Position numbers and translations under genes: made by a program
Notes under the pieces: generated by a model
Seen by the model: only the letters and a program-made list of their open reading frames with translations
What the model was told of the DNA's origin: nothing
Database searches by the model: none
Assembly: GCA_009746045.1 (NCBI GenBank)
Contig: RPFO01000310.1
Span: forward strand, 4,464,817-4,528,816
DNA: 64,000 nucleotides
Direction: 5' to 3'
From: Mesostigma viride
Taxonomy: Eukaryota; Streptophyta; Mesostigmatophyceae; Mesostigmatales; Mesostigmataceae
In this document: in pieces, positions 11,143-21,069 of the stretch
How the letters are laid out: the number at the start of each line of letters is the position of its first letter
Numbering within the stretch: the first letter of the stretch is position 1

Positions 11143-11751
11143 CAATATTATTCTACTAAGCTACTTGGCTTGTAGAGATTCTACTTCCGGTTACTACAAT
11201 CCAGAAACGGGTTCATTCTGATGAGTATTGCTCGAGATATGAGCAAGATACTGTTCTACTACATTCTACTTGGATTCGGTGATTCTACGGTGGTTCTTCA
11301 AGTGACGCGTGGCATACGACGTCTTGTCACAGTGTACGATAGGACATTTAGTCTCCGACACTGCGGTCTATTCAATGCTATTGATTAGACGTAACAAATA
11401 GTGACAGGACTTGTGCGACAGGACACTGATGTGACTATTTATGGATAACAAGTCGAGATCTGCTGGTCCAGAGTGAAGGACAGCAATATTGTGAGATGAT
11501 CTGTCCTATCAGTCATCTGGATGTGACTGCGTCACAATTAGTATATAACGAGCAGGACGCTGCCACTTGGTAGCACCACTTTCCCTGCACCTGTGTCCTC
11601 GCACCTTCGGCGACGGTTCTCACGTGCCTCGTGCGTTCTGTGCTGGTAGCCATAACCAGCAACGTAAACCTATTGATTAATATAACTACTTCCTCTGTAG
11701 ATATTAATCAGTGCAGGCTGAACCACAGTTCAGCCACAGTTTCGTTAACTC
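11075..11751 (+). repeat. 3' LTR
   Basis: 677 bp, apparently identical to 2970-3646. Followed directly by the target duplication CTGGA and the remainder of LINE A. Confidence 0.9.
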
Positions 11752-12351
11752 CTGGACCAGGCGCTGAGCCAGCAGCTTGACGGCACCGTCACTCGAATGC
11801 TCCGTCATATCCTCGGCGTCCGCTACCAAGAACGCCGCACCCGGGCCGAGCTCTACTGCGAGCTCCCTCTTGTCACCCATACCATCCGACACCGCCGCCT
11901 CCTCTTTGCCGGCCATCTTGCCCGCACAGACCAGGTGAATACCGATGTGGGCCCTGCCGGGGGGCTTAAGACGGGCCAACCAGGTAGACACCTCCTCCTA
12001 TGGCAGGGTCCCCTTGTCCCATCGCAACCCACTGGAAAACTTGCGCGCGCCGGGCACCGGCGCGGCGCGACCCGGACCTATGTGACACAACTGCTTGAAG
12101 ATGCAGGGCTTCTGGGACTATCCGTACTCCGCGCCCGCATGATTGACAAGGAGAAATGGGCTGCCATCTGCGATAAGCACCTCCCCGAGGGGTATGCTCC
12201 TGTTTTCTCCCCACGGGCCCCGCGGCCCGTTGCTAGCCAGGGTAGAAGTCCGCAGGTGGAGGTTATTGGTCCTGAGGATAGCCGCTACACTACCGCCTCG
12301 TCTGCCATTACAGTAGAGGACAGCTCGGATGAGGATTACATCCCCATCTAG
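11752..12351 (+). pseudogene. LINE family A: C-terminal part of ORF2
   Basis: This continues the reverse transcriptase interrupted at 2969. It has the thumb/connection region, then IRHRRLLFAGHLARTDQV, the typical LINE motif RRLxxxGHLxR, then GQPGRHLLLWQGP and a helical domain. The last 30 residues are acidic and end in ITVEDSSDEDYIPI before a TAG stop. A second copy on the minus strand (15328-16266) has a frameshift here, so this copy preserves the better C-terminus. Confidence 0.85.
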
Positions 12352-12485
12352 TGCTTAACGGTTGGGGGATGATGCAGACGATATTTGTTTAAACTTTTGT
12401 GTAATTATTTTTCTAATGAGATTAGCATAGTACTCCGTGGCATGCCTTTATGCGCATGACACGCAAGTACTTACTTACTTACTTA
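12352..12485 (+). mobile_element. LINE family A 3' UTR and (ACTT)n tail
   Basis: The short 3' UTR contains the string ACTCCGTGGCATGCC and ends in (ACTT)n at 12469-12485. The same end occurs inverted at 15328-15440 and 54017-54090, which fixes the 3' terminus of the family. Confidence 0.75.
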
Positions 12486-12990
12486 TATTCCCTTGCTGGA
12501 TGGATGGAGGTGGGCGATACCGAACTAAGCTAACTCTAAGCTAATCTAATGTAGAAAACCCTAACTAACTACTCTACTCAGCAAAGCGCCCCTTCCTCTT
12601 GGGGGGAGGGGTCGCTAGCTTGCCCACAGGGGCTGGTGTGTGAGCCTGGACTTAATCGTCTGCCACCTCTTCTTGTCGGTTCTTCGTAGCACTTCCAAGC
12701 AAGAGAGAGGGAGTGAATGCGGTGTTCAAACTTAGCTGGGACCACTAGGTCGGGCAGCAACTGCTGTGTGTAGTTCATGGCAGGTCTACCCAGCTTTCTA
12801 GGAATGTCCTTGGGGCCAGGCCAGGTCAGGATGTGCCGCCCTGGCTGGCCAAGCCGCTGGGGGCCGGCCAATGTTTTTGCTAAGGGTTTTTGGGCTAGCT
12901 GCGGTCGCGTGTTGCATGTGACCTCGGCCCCCGAAATCCGGCGGTCGCGGTAGGTGACCTCGGCCACCAAAGCCCGCGGTCGCGCATGAC
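12486..12990 (-). pseudogene. LINE family B: ORF2 C-terminal fragment
   Basis: Minus-strand 3' end of a family B LINE. LAGPQRLGQPGRHILTWPG, KDIPRKLGRP and the FEHRIHSLSL region match the intact end of the copy at 25245-27184. The 3' UTR (12486-12577) is cut at the LINE A tail. The block 12486-13696 recurs in inverted orientation at 23590-24840, including the filler between the two LINE fragments. Confidence 0.75.
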
Positions 12991-13107
12991 CTCAGTAGTT
13001 ACATAGCTTTGTTGCAAGCACTGTGTACATGATGTGTTATACGCTTGAACGCCTCAGCCTAGGCTTGTGGGGGGGCCAGGGGGGGTTATATGCACTTTGG
13101 CCTTAGT

Positions 13108-13696
13108 CTACTTACATAACAACTTACAGTAGCGGTTTGTTCTTATGTCGGCCCACGTGACGGGAGGTGCCTGCCCGCCGGGCTGAGCGGGGCGCATGCA
13201 GCGCGCTGCACGGAGGGCCGGGCCAAGTGAGGTGTCTACCTGGTCGGAGCAAGCTAAGTGCCCTACTAGCTGCAGGCGCCGCTGCATGCTTGATGGTGCG
13301 CTGGTGATAAGTGGCATGCCTAGGTACAAGTCAGGACTCCTTGCGGACAAGAGCAGCGTATCTCACACGGAACATTGACATGCAGCAGCATGTACTTGGT
13401 AGCGCCGTCAATCCAGCTGTTTGGCAAGGTCTGCGGTGATCGAGGGTCCACCTCTCGGCCCCGTACGTAAGAACGTAGGGAGGACCAGCTACTATAGGAC
13501 CTTCAACAGGTCCTGTTTCTCTAGCTCGCCCAAGGGCTTGCGCCACAGGGCCCTGTAGTGGCGTAAAGCGTGCCAGGCTCGAGATACGTACGGTGGTCCA
13601 CGACTCGATCCGCGTCGGCCTCGCAGCTGGGGAGTACTTGCTACCCAGCAACGTACTTGACGCAGTCCCGATACTGGACTCGAGCTAGAGCTAGCC
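13108..13696 (-). pseudogene. LINE family C: ORF2 middle fragment
   Basis: Minus-strand remnant with several frameshifts. Recognisable pieces are VLTYGAERWTL, FRVRYAALVRKES and MQRRLQLVGHLACSDQVDTS, aligning to 60060-60450 of the LINE C copy at 59155-60851. It is joined through about 150 bp of filler to a family B 3' end. Confidence 0.7.
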
Positions 13697-14577
13697 ATGA
13701 CGAGCTTCCCCTCCTCTCCTCCACCACCACCGCCGGCCTCCAAGCAGCCTCCTCGCCTCCACCTCCACCACCACCGACGCCCTCACCGCCCAGCTCCTCG
13801 CCATCGACAAGCGCCTGCAGGACAATGCCATAGCCATCGAATGCTTGCAAAACACCGCAGGCATCACTGCCGGGGGCAGGCGGTGAAGGACATCGCCGCC
13901 CGGCCCGCCCCTGGCCCTGCTGGCCCTGCCGGCGATCGATGCCCCTCCCACCCAGACCTGGGCAGCCATGCTGATGAACCACCACACCACCACCACCACC
14001 TCCGCCATCGCCGCCCAGCTTATAAGCAGCAGACGCTGGACCTCCGCGAGGAGGCCGAGCTCGACAAGCGCAGCCTTAACGTCATCGTCAAGCACTTCGA
14101 CCAGCTGCAGGACGAGACCTCCGAGACCCTTGCCCTGGCGTTTGAGAACAAAATCCTTGTCCCCATGGCTCTCACTGGTAAGGGCAAGCCGCGGGGGTTG
14201 ACCCGCCTTCCCCGCTCGCGGGGTAAGGCCAGCCCCTCCCCCTTGCTCCTCACCTTTGACACCATGGCCAGCGGATAAGATGGAGTTCCTCAAGCGTCGC
14301 AAGGCTGCGGCCCTTGGGGGGACCTCCTACACGCTGGACGACGACTTGACCTTGACGCAGCTAACCGAACGGCGACGGGGGCTATGGCCCACCTACCTCC
14401 AGCTCCGGCAGACGGCGGGGCATGCAGAAGCCGGTCTACTTGAAGGGGGCGGACATCTACGTCACCCTGCACAAGCCCTGGCAGGCGACCCCTGCCGCCC
14501 CAGCCACCCCAGCCACCCCAGCCAAGGGAATATATAGCAGTAGTGTACGTAGACTAGAAAGCTTAGTGACGTGGCCA
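13697..14577 (+). pseudogene. LINE ORF1-like protein, copy 1
   Basis: Resembles L1-type ORF1 proteins, which coat LINE RNA. A Thr/Ala-rich coiled-coil-like N-terminus (13760-13860, in a shifted frame) is followed by a helix with REEAELDKRSLNVIVKHFD, an RRM-like strand PLLLTFDTMA, and after a frameshift near 14270 the segment with RRRGLWPTYLQLRQ. The same order is found at 28206-28762, 45840-46795 (minus) and 54990-55560 (minus). This copy has several frame breaks and loses similarity to the others at about 14577. Confidence 0.65.
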
Positions 14578-15327
14578 TGGTTCCCGTAAAGGAAGTGAAA
14601 CATTCATATAGGGTGACGCTGAGCACACGATCGTACCATTACCGGCATTGTCCTTCGCCCAGCGGCTCAAGAAAGAACAACCTTCCATGGAATAATAAGA
14701 CGCGCATCCCGCGCGAGCCTGGAAAGTGTCTTACCGATCATGCATGATGGAAATCTTGCCGAAACCCAGCAAATTTTTTAAAGCTTTACCAATAATAACA
14801 ATTTGAACGCATGCATCTTTGACGCTAAGTCAATCCCATAAAAACTGACAATCACCGCCGCCAGCGTGCACTCTAATTTGTTCCTAGCTCTCGACAAAAA
14901 CTTCACATTGGACCCCCGTGGCGATGGTCATCAATAAAATCATCGACACTGTGCAAAAGGCACGAACTCCGCTACGAAGTAACATCATAAACTCATCGTG
15001 GTTCACACAGTTTTCTCTGCCTTCCGTGAGCTATCTTTTTCTACTCTGCCTGAAAGCACGTCGCCATGGCCAGCTCCGCTAGTAGGGGTGCGCGCACCGT
15101 GCACCACTTTTTCACGGTACGGACGGGTACCGCGAATTTTTTCGGCGCCGAAAAATTTGCGCCGGGACCCTCACCTTAATTTAATTTAATGCTCTTGTCA
15201 TGCATGCATAATAATCTGGTTTGCTCCTTGAATGTTATGTAGATGGCATTCGAGGACGAACATGCAATATACCTAGTTAAATCGACTTCAATATGGAACC
15301 CTAGCTGTCTCTCTCTTGATAAGAGGC
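14578..15327. other. Non-coding; one dispersed repeat end
   Basis: No gene seen. The piece 15108-15190 (GGTACGGACGGGTACCGCG, then an AAAATTT-rich palindromic stretch, ending in TTAATTTAATTTAAT) resembles the inverted left end of the TTAA-flanked element at 60852. Confidence 0.45.
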
Positions 15328-16266
15328 ATAAGTAAGTAAGTAAGTAAGTAAGTACTTGCGTGTCATGCGCAAAGGCATGCCACGGAGTACTATGCTAATC
15401 TCATTAGAAAAATAATTACACAAAAGTTTAAACAAATATCGTCTGCATCATCCCCCAACCGTTAAGCACTAGATGGGGATGTAATCCTCATCCGAGCTGT
15501 CCTCTACTGTAATGGCAGACGAGGCGGTAGTGTAGCGGCTATCCTCAGGACCAATAACCTCCACCTGCGGACTTCTACCCTGGCTAGCAACGGGCCGCGG
15601 GGCCCGTGGGGAGAAAATGTAGGAGCATACCCCTCGGGGAGGTGCTTATCGCAGATGGCAGCCCATTTCTCCTTATCAATCATGCGGGCGCGGAGTACGG
15701 ATAGTCCCAGAAACCCTGCATCTTCAAGCAGTTGTGTCACATAGGTCCGGGTCGCGCCGCGCCGGTGACCGGCGCGCGCAAGTTTGCCAGTGGATTGCGA
15801 TGGGACAAGGGGACCCTGCCATAGGAGGAGGTGTCTACCTGGTTGGCCCGTCTTAAGCCCCCCGGCAGGGCCCACATCGGTATTCACCTGGTCTGTGCGG
15901 GCAAGATGGCCGGCAAAGAGGAGGCGGCGGTGTCGGATGGTATGGGTGACAAGAGGGAGCTCGCAGTAGAGCTCGGCCCGGGTGCGGCGTTCTTGGTAGC
16001 GGACGCGCCGAGGATATGACGGAGCATTCGAGTGACGGTGCCGTCAAGCTGCTGGCTCAGCGCCTGGTCCAGGGTCCACGCCTCGCAGCCATAAAGGAGG
16101 ATGCTGAGGACAAGGGCCTTGAACAGAATGCGCTTGCGTCGCTCACTCAGGTAGCGACAGGTCCAGAGCCTGTCGAGGCGGCGGAGGGCCGCCCAGGCCT
16201 GGCCAATGCGGGCCTGTTGATGTCGTCGGCCGTGGAGGGAAGCCAGCTGCCAAGGAGCTTGAAGCG
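15328..16266 (-). mobile_element. LINE family A, 5'-truncated copy
   Basis: Minus-strand copy from the (AAGT)n tail at 15328-15356 back to the LLGSWLP region of the reverse transcriptase near 16266. It shows uninterrupted CEAWTLDQALSQQLDG across the site where the other copy carries the LTR element. A frameshift near 15620 removes the normal C-terminus. Its 5' truncation point abuts a perfect hairpin. Confidence 0.85.
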
Positions 16267-16295
16267 AGTATAATCTTCATCTGAAGATTATACTC
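16266..16295. repeat. Perfect 14-bp palindrome with 2-base loop
   Basis: GAGTATAATCTTCA and its reverse complement, separated by TC, sit exactly at the 5' truncation point of the LINE A copy. Confidence 0.8.
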
Positions 16296-16655
16296 TCTTG
16301 AGGCATGCAGAACTTTGATTATGAGTGAATATGATGAACGTGTGAATGCTATGGACCATATACAAGTTTGCGTTTTGGTTAACTATTCCAAAATTTAACC
16401 AGCCATATATATTAAAAATATAATTACTTACAGTATAGTGAAATCACTCAAACCAACAAAGCAAACGCCCAGCCATATATATATTTTTTGCTCTAGAAGA
16501 GAAAACGGTAGCCACGAGGTTACTGTTGGCTACACAAATCCACCACACTGGTCGTCAGTATGGTACATATGCTAGCTATTTTCGCTCACGCACAATCGAC
16601 CACACTTGACACGTACGGCATTACCAGTAGAAAGGGTCAACCCCCCATCTAGGCA
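16296..16655. other. Non-coding, A/T-rich dispersed repeat
   Basis: Contains at 16405-16475 a CATATATATTAA...ATTACTTACAG...AGTGAAATCACTCAAACCAA sequence that recurs at 22855-22925 and, more diverged, at 270-335 and 56095-56150 (inverted). No gene seen. Confidence 0.5.
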
Positions 16656-17534
16656 TTACCACGAATAACCTAGCTTAAGACATCTCCTAGCCTTTGCGCA
16701 CGAATAACCTAGCTTAAGACATCTCCCGCAGCGTGACTCATCGTGAGGACCGCCTGCCCCCTCCCTGTGAAGCAGCCTCGATTGTTTGTAGGGATATATC
16801 TCCTTCTCACAGCGCCTGCATCGCTGAAATGTATCTCGGTATGTGTAGGCACTGGGCCACCAGTTCCCACACGGGCACACGAACTCGCCAAAAACACGTT
16901 TGTAACGTCGACCCCTGTAGGGTGTCAGAGTAGCCACTCCCACGTGCAAATCTCCGTTCACCCAATCGCACGTAAACATCTGCGGGCGCTGTCTGATGAA
17001 CTCCTTCACGGTGAGTCCCTCAGGAAACGCCTCTGGTACGACGCACTCCGCCTCGATGCTTGCCAGTTGGCAACAGTAGCGCGTTGGGTCCACCCCCGAA
17101 AACCTCCTCCTGGTGCGGATGTAAGCATCTACGGTCTCGGCGTACTCTGACAGTGCATCCGCCACCTCCCCCTCCCCCCAATCCCCCTCCTCCTCCCACA
17201 GCCCCTCTTCCTCCCCCTCCTCCTCCCACAGCCCCTCTTCCTCCCCCTCCTCCTCCCACAGCCCCTCTTCCTCCTCCGACCCCCCATACTGCGACACACC
17301 CCACACATCCCCGCCCTGCCAGTCCTGCCCCTGCCGCTGATGCTGCCGATAGGCTCCAGCGCCGTAGTCCGGCTGCTTAGGCTGCGGTGGAGGTACTGGA
17401 GGCTGCCAGTGCTGCGGCCGTCGTTGCAATGGGTCTTGGCGGTCAAATGAGCCCTGCGCCTTCCTCCTCCGCTGCCAAAAGATGTACAGGCAAGCAAGCC
17501 CGAATCCGATGAGGGGTACCGCCTTGGGCCACAT
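16656..17534 (-). CDS. Membrane-anchored 3CxxC-type zinc-finger protein
   Basis: 292 codons, start ATG at 17534 and TAA at 16656. Residues 6-20 (VPLIGFGLACLYIFW) form one hydrophobic segment followed by Arg/Lys, typical of a signal anchor. Residues about 30-85 are Pro/Gln-rich. Three tandem copies of an EEEGLWEEEGE unit follow. The C-terminal third has FGEFVCPCGNWW, then FQRCRRCEKEIYPY, then CGRCLKLGYSC, i.e. three Cys-x-x-Cys pairs arranged as in 3CxxC zinc fingers of the ZAR1/RTP type. The last twelve codons repeat CLKLGYS, from a 26-bp DNA duplication. It is the only apparently intact host-like gene in the first 29 kb. Function beyond zinc/RNA or protein binding is unknown. Confidence 0.6.
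   Translation of the reverse strand: MWPKAVPLIGFGLACLYIFWQRRRKAQGSFDRQDPLQRRPQHWQPPVPPPQPKQPDYGAGAYRQHQRQGQDWQGGDVWGVSQYGGSEEEEGLWEEEGEEEGLWEEEGEEEGLWEEEGDWGEGEVADALSEYAETVDAYIRTRRRFSGVDPTRYCCQLASIEAECVVPEAFPEGLTVKEFIRQRPQMFTCDWVNGDLHVGVATLTPYRGRRYKRVFGEFVCPCGNWWPSAYTYRDTFQRCRRCEKEIYPYKQSRLLHREGAGGPHDESRCGRCLKLGYSCAKARRCLKLGYSW
17178..17277 (-). repeat. Coding minisatellite, 33-bp unit, three copies
   Basis: Three near-identical 33-bp units encode Glu-rich repeats with one Leu-Trp each, inside the zinc-finger gene. The unit length is a multiple of three, so copy-number change keeps the frame. Confidence 0.8.
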
Positions 17535-19352
17535 TCTCGCTGCCGCTCAGGGCTGCAGGGGCAAGGGGTGCCCGCGGATAGGGGTTGACATTGCAAGGAC
17601 GGGACAGTGGCGTGGTGTTGATCGCTATGCATATATGTGAAGCCAGCATAATACCAATAATGATCAAGCCACTGAGACTTGCTGACTGTCTCCATGATAC
17701 TTGCACGTGTCAACATGCAGGTGATGCATGGGAGGGATGGCGCGGCAAGAGATAGGCTGTCGCCACGGCATGAGAAACGAAATGAACAAACTCGTTCGAG
17801 TGGGCGCAAGGGCGGATAGGAGCCGCGGGACGGGAGAACTGAGGTGAAGTGCGTGGCAAATACAACGAGAGAAGGGGGAAAGGAAGCTAAAATGCACAAT
17901 TGCAGGCTGTGCTAGCAAGTGGCATGTGCTTTGAATAGGCGTGGTGAGCCCGGTGAGGCATGCATGCATGGCGCATAGCCTAAAGCTTGAGATACCAAAC
18001 AAACATTGCAAGGGACACATTTACATGTGTTCGGCGTTTCATCCATACAATTATAAAAGGCACAACTACAAGTAAATCGAGGTGTGTTAGGTCCAATATC
18101 AAGCAGCAAATGAGGCACGTTCTTGCCACTATGCCGAAAAGCACAAGAGGAGAAAGGAGTGGAGTACACCTCGACATCAAGTTGGACATCAAAGAAATAG
18201 AGGGAACTAGCATGTGGGGGACGGGAGGACTCCCGGCTGAGTATGAACTCGCGTTCGTGACCCGCAAAACATGAAGGGTATGGGCTAAGTGTGATGCAGC
18301 TTAAAGGGAAAAGTACTGGAAATCTAAGAACGGCGAAGGCTTAGCACAACAAATGCACAGTGCAGACATGGGCATGGCCTGGCAGGTCCACGTAAAATTG
18401 TGAAGACAATTCAGTCAAATCAGTCTGAATTGTCCAATCGAGGCTGCGAGACAGGTCCCAAAAGCATGACGATTGATCCTTGTACATATCTGGAGTAAAC
18501 TTGCTGATATGGCAGCTGACGAAGTGCTCTGGTCGCTGAAGTTGCAAATAAAAAGTGGTTCGCGTTTTGTGGGCAATATACTGCAACAGGAAACATGGGC
18601 AAGTGTACACATGGTAAAAAGGACGAAAAGGACGAAAAAGAGCACGAGTGGTGTTGCCGAATTCGGCGTAGCAATCTGAAGACAGATCTACTCATCGAGC
18701 CTTTCTTTAATAATTAGGGTAATAGCATGCAACCGGGTTGCCGGCATCGTAGTTGAGACTTTCAGGCAATCCTTGAAAGAATTACCTTCTGGCTCGCTTT
18801 CTGGTCAATCGGCCTGCTGCGGACGAATCGCCACGCGGTTGCACGGGCTACACCCATGCACAAGATAAAAAGTAGTTTCACTCCACTCGGTCAACTAGGT
18901 AGGTGGCGTACCGTGGCCTGGCAATATGACCGGGTTCGGGATAAGCTGTGCGGAGAGGGCACATGCCGCGCCGGGCGGGTCCTTGCTGGTATGGCGCCTT
19001 CACAGCCCGGATGCTCGCGCCCTTGCGAACTGTGTTTCCACAAATCGCCGCAAGCTTGATCCTCTTCGACGAGTTTGACCCATAATAAGTGACAACTCTC
19101 GACGTGCACAGAAAAAGCAGCGTGGGACACAACAACAACTCAGAAAAAGCAGTATCTGATGCATCCGTTCTGAGGATGACTCGTTCTCTGTCCAGTATTA
19201 ACTCCAGTATGGTCATTTGGGACATCCCCCTGACTGTACTGCACGTTTCATTACGACTATTTACGGATGGGGATTATATGATATGACTTTTTGATACACA
19301 ACAGGCAAGGTCATTGATCAGTCATGAATCACTCATGATCATGATCGTGAAC
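17535..19352. other. No identifiable gene
   Basis: 1.8 kb upstream of the zinc-finger gene. Several open frames of 60-120 codons exist on both strands, but none shows a family motif or repeat structure that I can recognise. Confidence 0.4.
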
Positions 19353-19386
19353 GCGGACCTTCCCAGTCAGTCAGTCAGTCAGTCAG
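19353..19386. repeat. (AGTC)n microsatellite
   Basis: About eight tandem AGTC units. Confidence 0.9.
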
Positions 19387-19643
19387 TTGCTTATTCCCGC
19401 GCCGGTTAGAGTGTATCCGACATAGTTATATTTTTTCCGGGGAAATGGGTGTTGTTTACAGGGTTGTATATTTCCATAATTATACCGGTTAAGTTAACCC
19501 AGGTATGCCGGCCACAAATAGCCAAACCCTGGCCAAACCCTGGCCAAACACCTAGCTAGTTGTGCCTAAATCGGGGTGCCCGAATTAATCAGGCGCGCCC
19601 TATGACCATGGTAGCCATCCATTGTACTGAAGATAATATATCA

Positions 19644-19667
19644 GGGGGGGGGGGGGGGGGGGGGGGG
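19644..19667. repeat. Homopolymer run of 24 G
   Basis: Uninterrupted G run; its true length is likely unreliable in any assembly. Confidence 0.9.
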
Positions 19668-20422
19668 CATAATGAGTGCGGTAAAGACCATCATCTAGTA
19701 TCCGTCATTGGTTTTGGACTGTGTAATCGGACGATCGATTTGTACATACACATTAAGTATAGTAGGGACGCCAGTCGGTAACCAACCGTTGGTACATTAG
19801 GGCGGAGCTAGCAAAAAGTAAGGTACTTTGAAGAGGTCAGTAAGGCCGGCAGTAAGCCAATAACCAACCGACCGTTGACGGAACTACATTAGGGATGCTA
19901 GCAAAAAGTACTTTGAAGACCAGTCCGGACGGCAACCTGCCGAAGGAATGACGCAAGTTTTATTCCGTCGTTAAAGAATGACCAGTATATTCTTAAAGTT
20001 GTGCCTGTCATCATCATCACAAAATTCCACAACGATCGGCTTGCGCCACATTTATTCCCGTTTCCCAATCGCCCCTTGCGTTGGGGCACCTCATTTTCCC
20101 CATCCGACGGCTCCAACCCCTCCTGGCGCGCGGTAGCAATGAGGTCCATGTAGCACAGTGTGTGCTGTACTCTGGGCGATTCGACAACAATATGCAGCAT
20201 GCAGCATGTCGGGGCCGGGACCGCGTGTATCCGTCAATGAGGAGACAACCACCGCGTGTATGACTCAGTCGCTGTACGTGGTTCGATGAGTGCAATTAGA
20301 ACACAATGATCAACCGGTTGCTATCTACATCAGCCGGTACAGTCGGTGCTGTAAGCGGAGCCGGCGCAGATCCACTTAGAACACATTCGATCAAGTTGGA
20401 AGTGCGAACGTGAATACTGAAT
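19668..20422. other. No identifiable gene
   Basis: Contains a diverged direct duplication (CCAACCG...TACATTAGG...CTAGCAAAAAGTA) at about 19780-19830 and 19865-19910. Nothing else recognised. Confidence 0.4.
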
Positions 20423-20512
20423 AGCTTGAATAATCATCATTGATGACTGTGACAATACTATCTAGACAGCTTGAATAATCATCATTGATGACTGTGACAA
20501 TACTATCTAGAC
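20423..20512. repeat. 45-bp tandem duplication
   Basis: Two perfect head-to-tail copies beginning AGCTTGAATAATCATCATTG. Confidence 0.9.
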
Positions 20513-20754
20513 AGGCAGGTTTCATGCGATTAATCTCTGATTGTCCGTGCAAGGCGGCTACCGACTCGGAGTACTAGATGATACAAGTAGGTGACGGATC
20601 TGGAACAAAATCATTAGTTAGTTCCCCATTTCTTTTTGTCGATCGTGAGTCACGGCAGTCGAGCTGTTCATCAATCATCACCGTTCATAATAGTTGCATC
20701 ATCATTCTGTTGCATGGTTCTTGACCATGCAGTCAAAGCCATTACTACCTAGAA

Positions 20755-21045
20755 TTAATTAATTAGCACGTGACTGCCCATCACACGTGGGTGCCAAATG
20801 CCAATACGGAGTAAAGGAACCTTCAACCCCTATTACATACACTGAATGAGAATTAGGAATCATGATGAGGGGGGCCGCCCGGGCAAGTTCTCTCACCGCT
20901 ATACAATTAAGTGGGCAGGCAACACTGCCTGCATGACACGGAGCGCTAGCCGCTCTCAGTCTCGACCACAGCACTCAGGGTGCCGGGGTGCAACACTATG
21001 GGCGCAATACAACCATGCAGTACCATACTGAGTAGGCTAAAGCAT
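20755..21045 (-). mobile_element. SINE-like retroelement, copy 1
   Basis: Minus-strand member of the short family defined at 62936-63145. It has the shared core (GCGCCCC...GTGGAGAGAGCGCTC...GCAGTGAGAGAA), the GTTGAAGGTTCC block, a CACGTG inverted pair and a TTAATTAATT tail at 20757. It is diverged and carries small insertions. Partial copies are at 33205-33350, 45275-45520 and 45690-45835. Confidence 0.6.
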
Positions 21046-21069
21046 AGCTTAGGCATGAGACGGCTTGGC

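Larger units (their letters stand above)
2970..11751 (+). mobile_element. Copia-like LTR retrotransposon inserted in LINE A
   Basis: Two 677-bp direct repeats (2970-3646 and 11075-11751) that look identical by eye bound an internal region with integrase, protease-like, reverse transcriptase and RNase H domains. The flanks carry a 5-bp target duplication CTGGA (2965-2969 and 11752-11756), and the empty site can be read in the LINE A copy at 16040-16090. The LTR ends form a short inverted repeat around GTTAA/TTAAC rather than the usual TG...CA. Identical LTRs imply a recent insertion. A 1698-bp DNA element (6027-7724) was later inserted inside. No gag gene is recognisable between 3647 and 5100. 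Confidence 0.9.

Noticed and set aside
16405-16475. Terminal repeat of a CACTA or other DNA transposon
   Set aside because: The repeated A/T-rich segment recurs, but no inverted partner or target duplication could be found.
17060-17380. Proline-rich plus-strand frames over 17020-17380
   Set aside because: They are the opposite strand of the Glu-rich repeat in the zinc-finger gene.
18878-19225. 115-codon minus-strand frame
   Set aside because: No motif, no splice support and mixed composition; probably chance.
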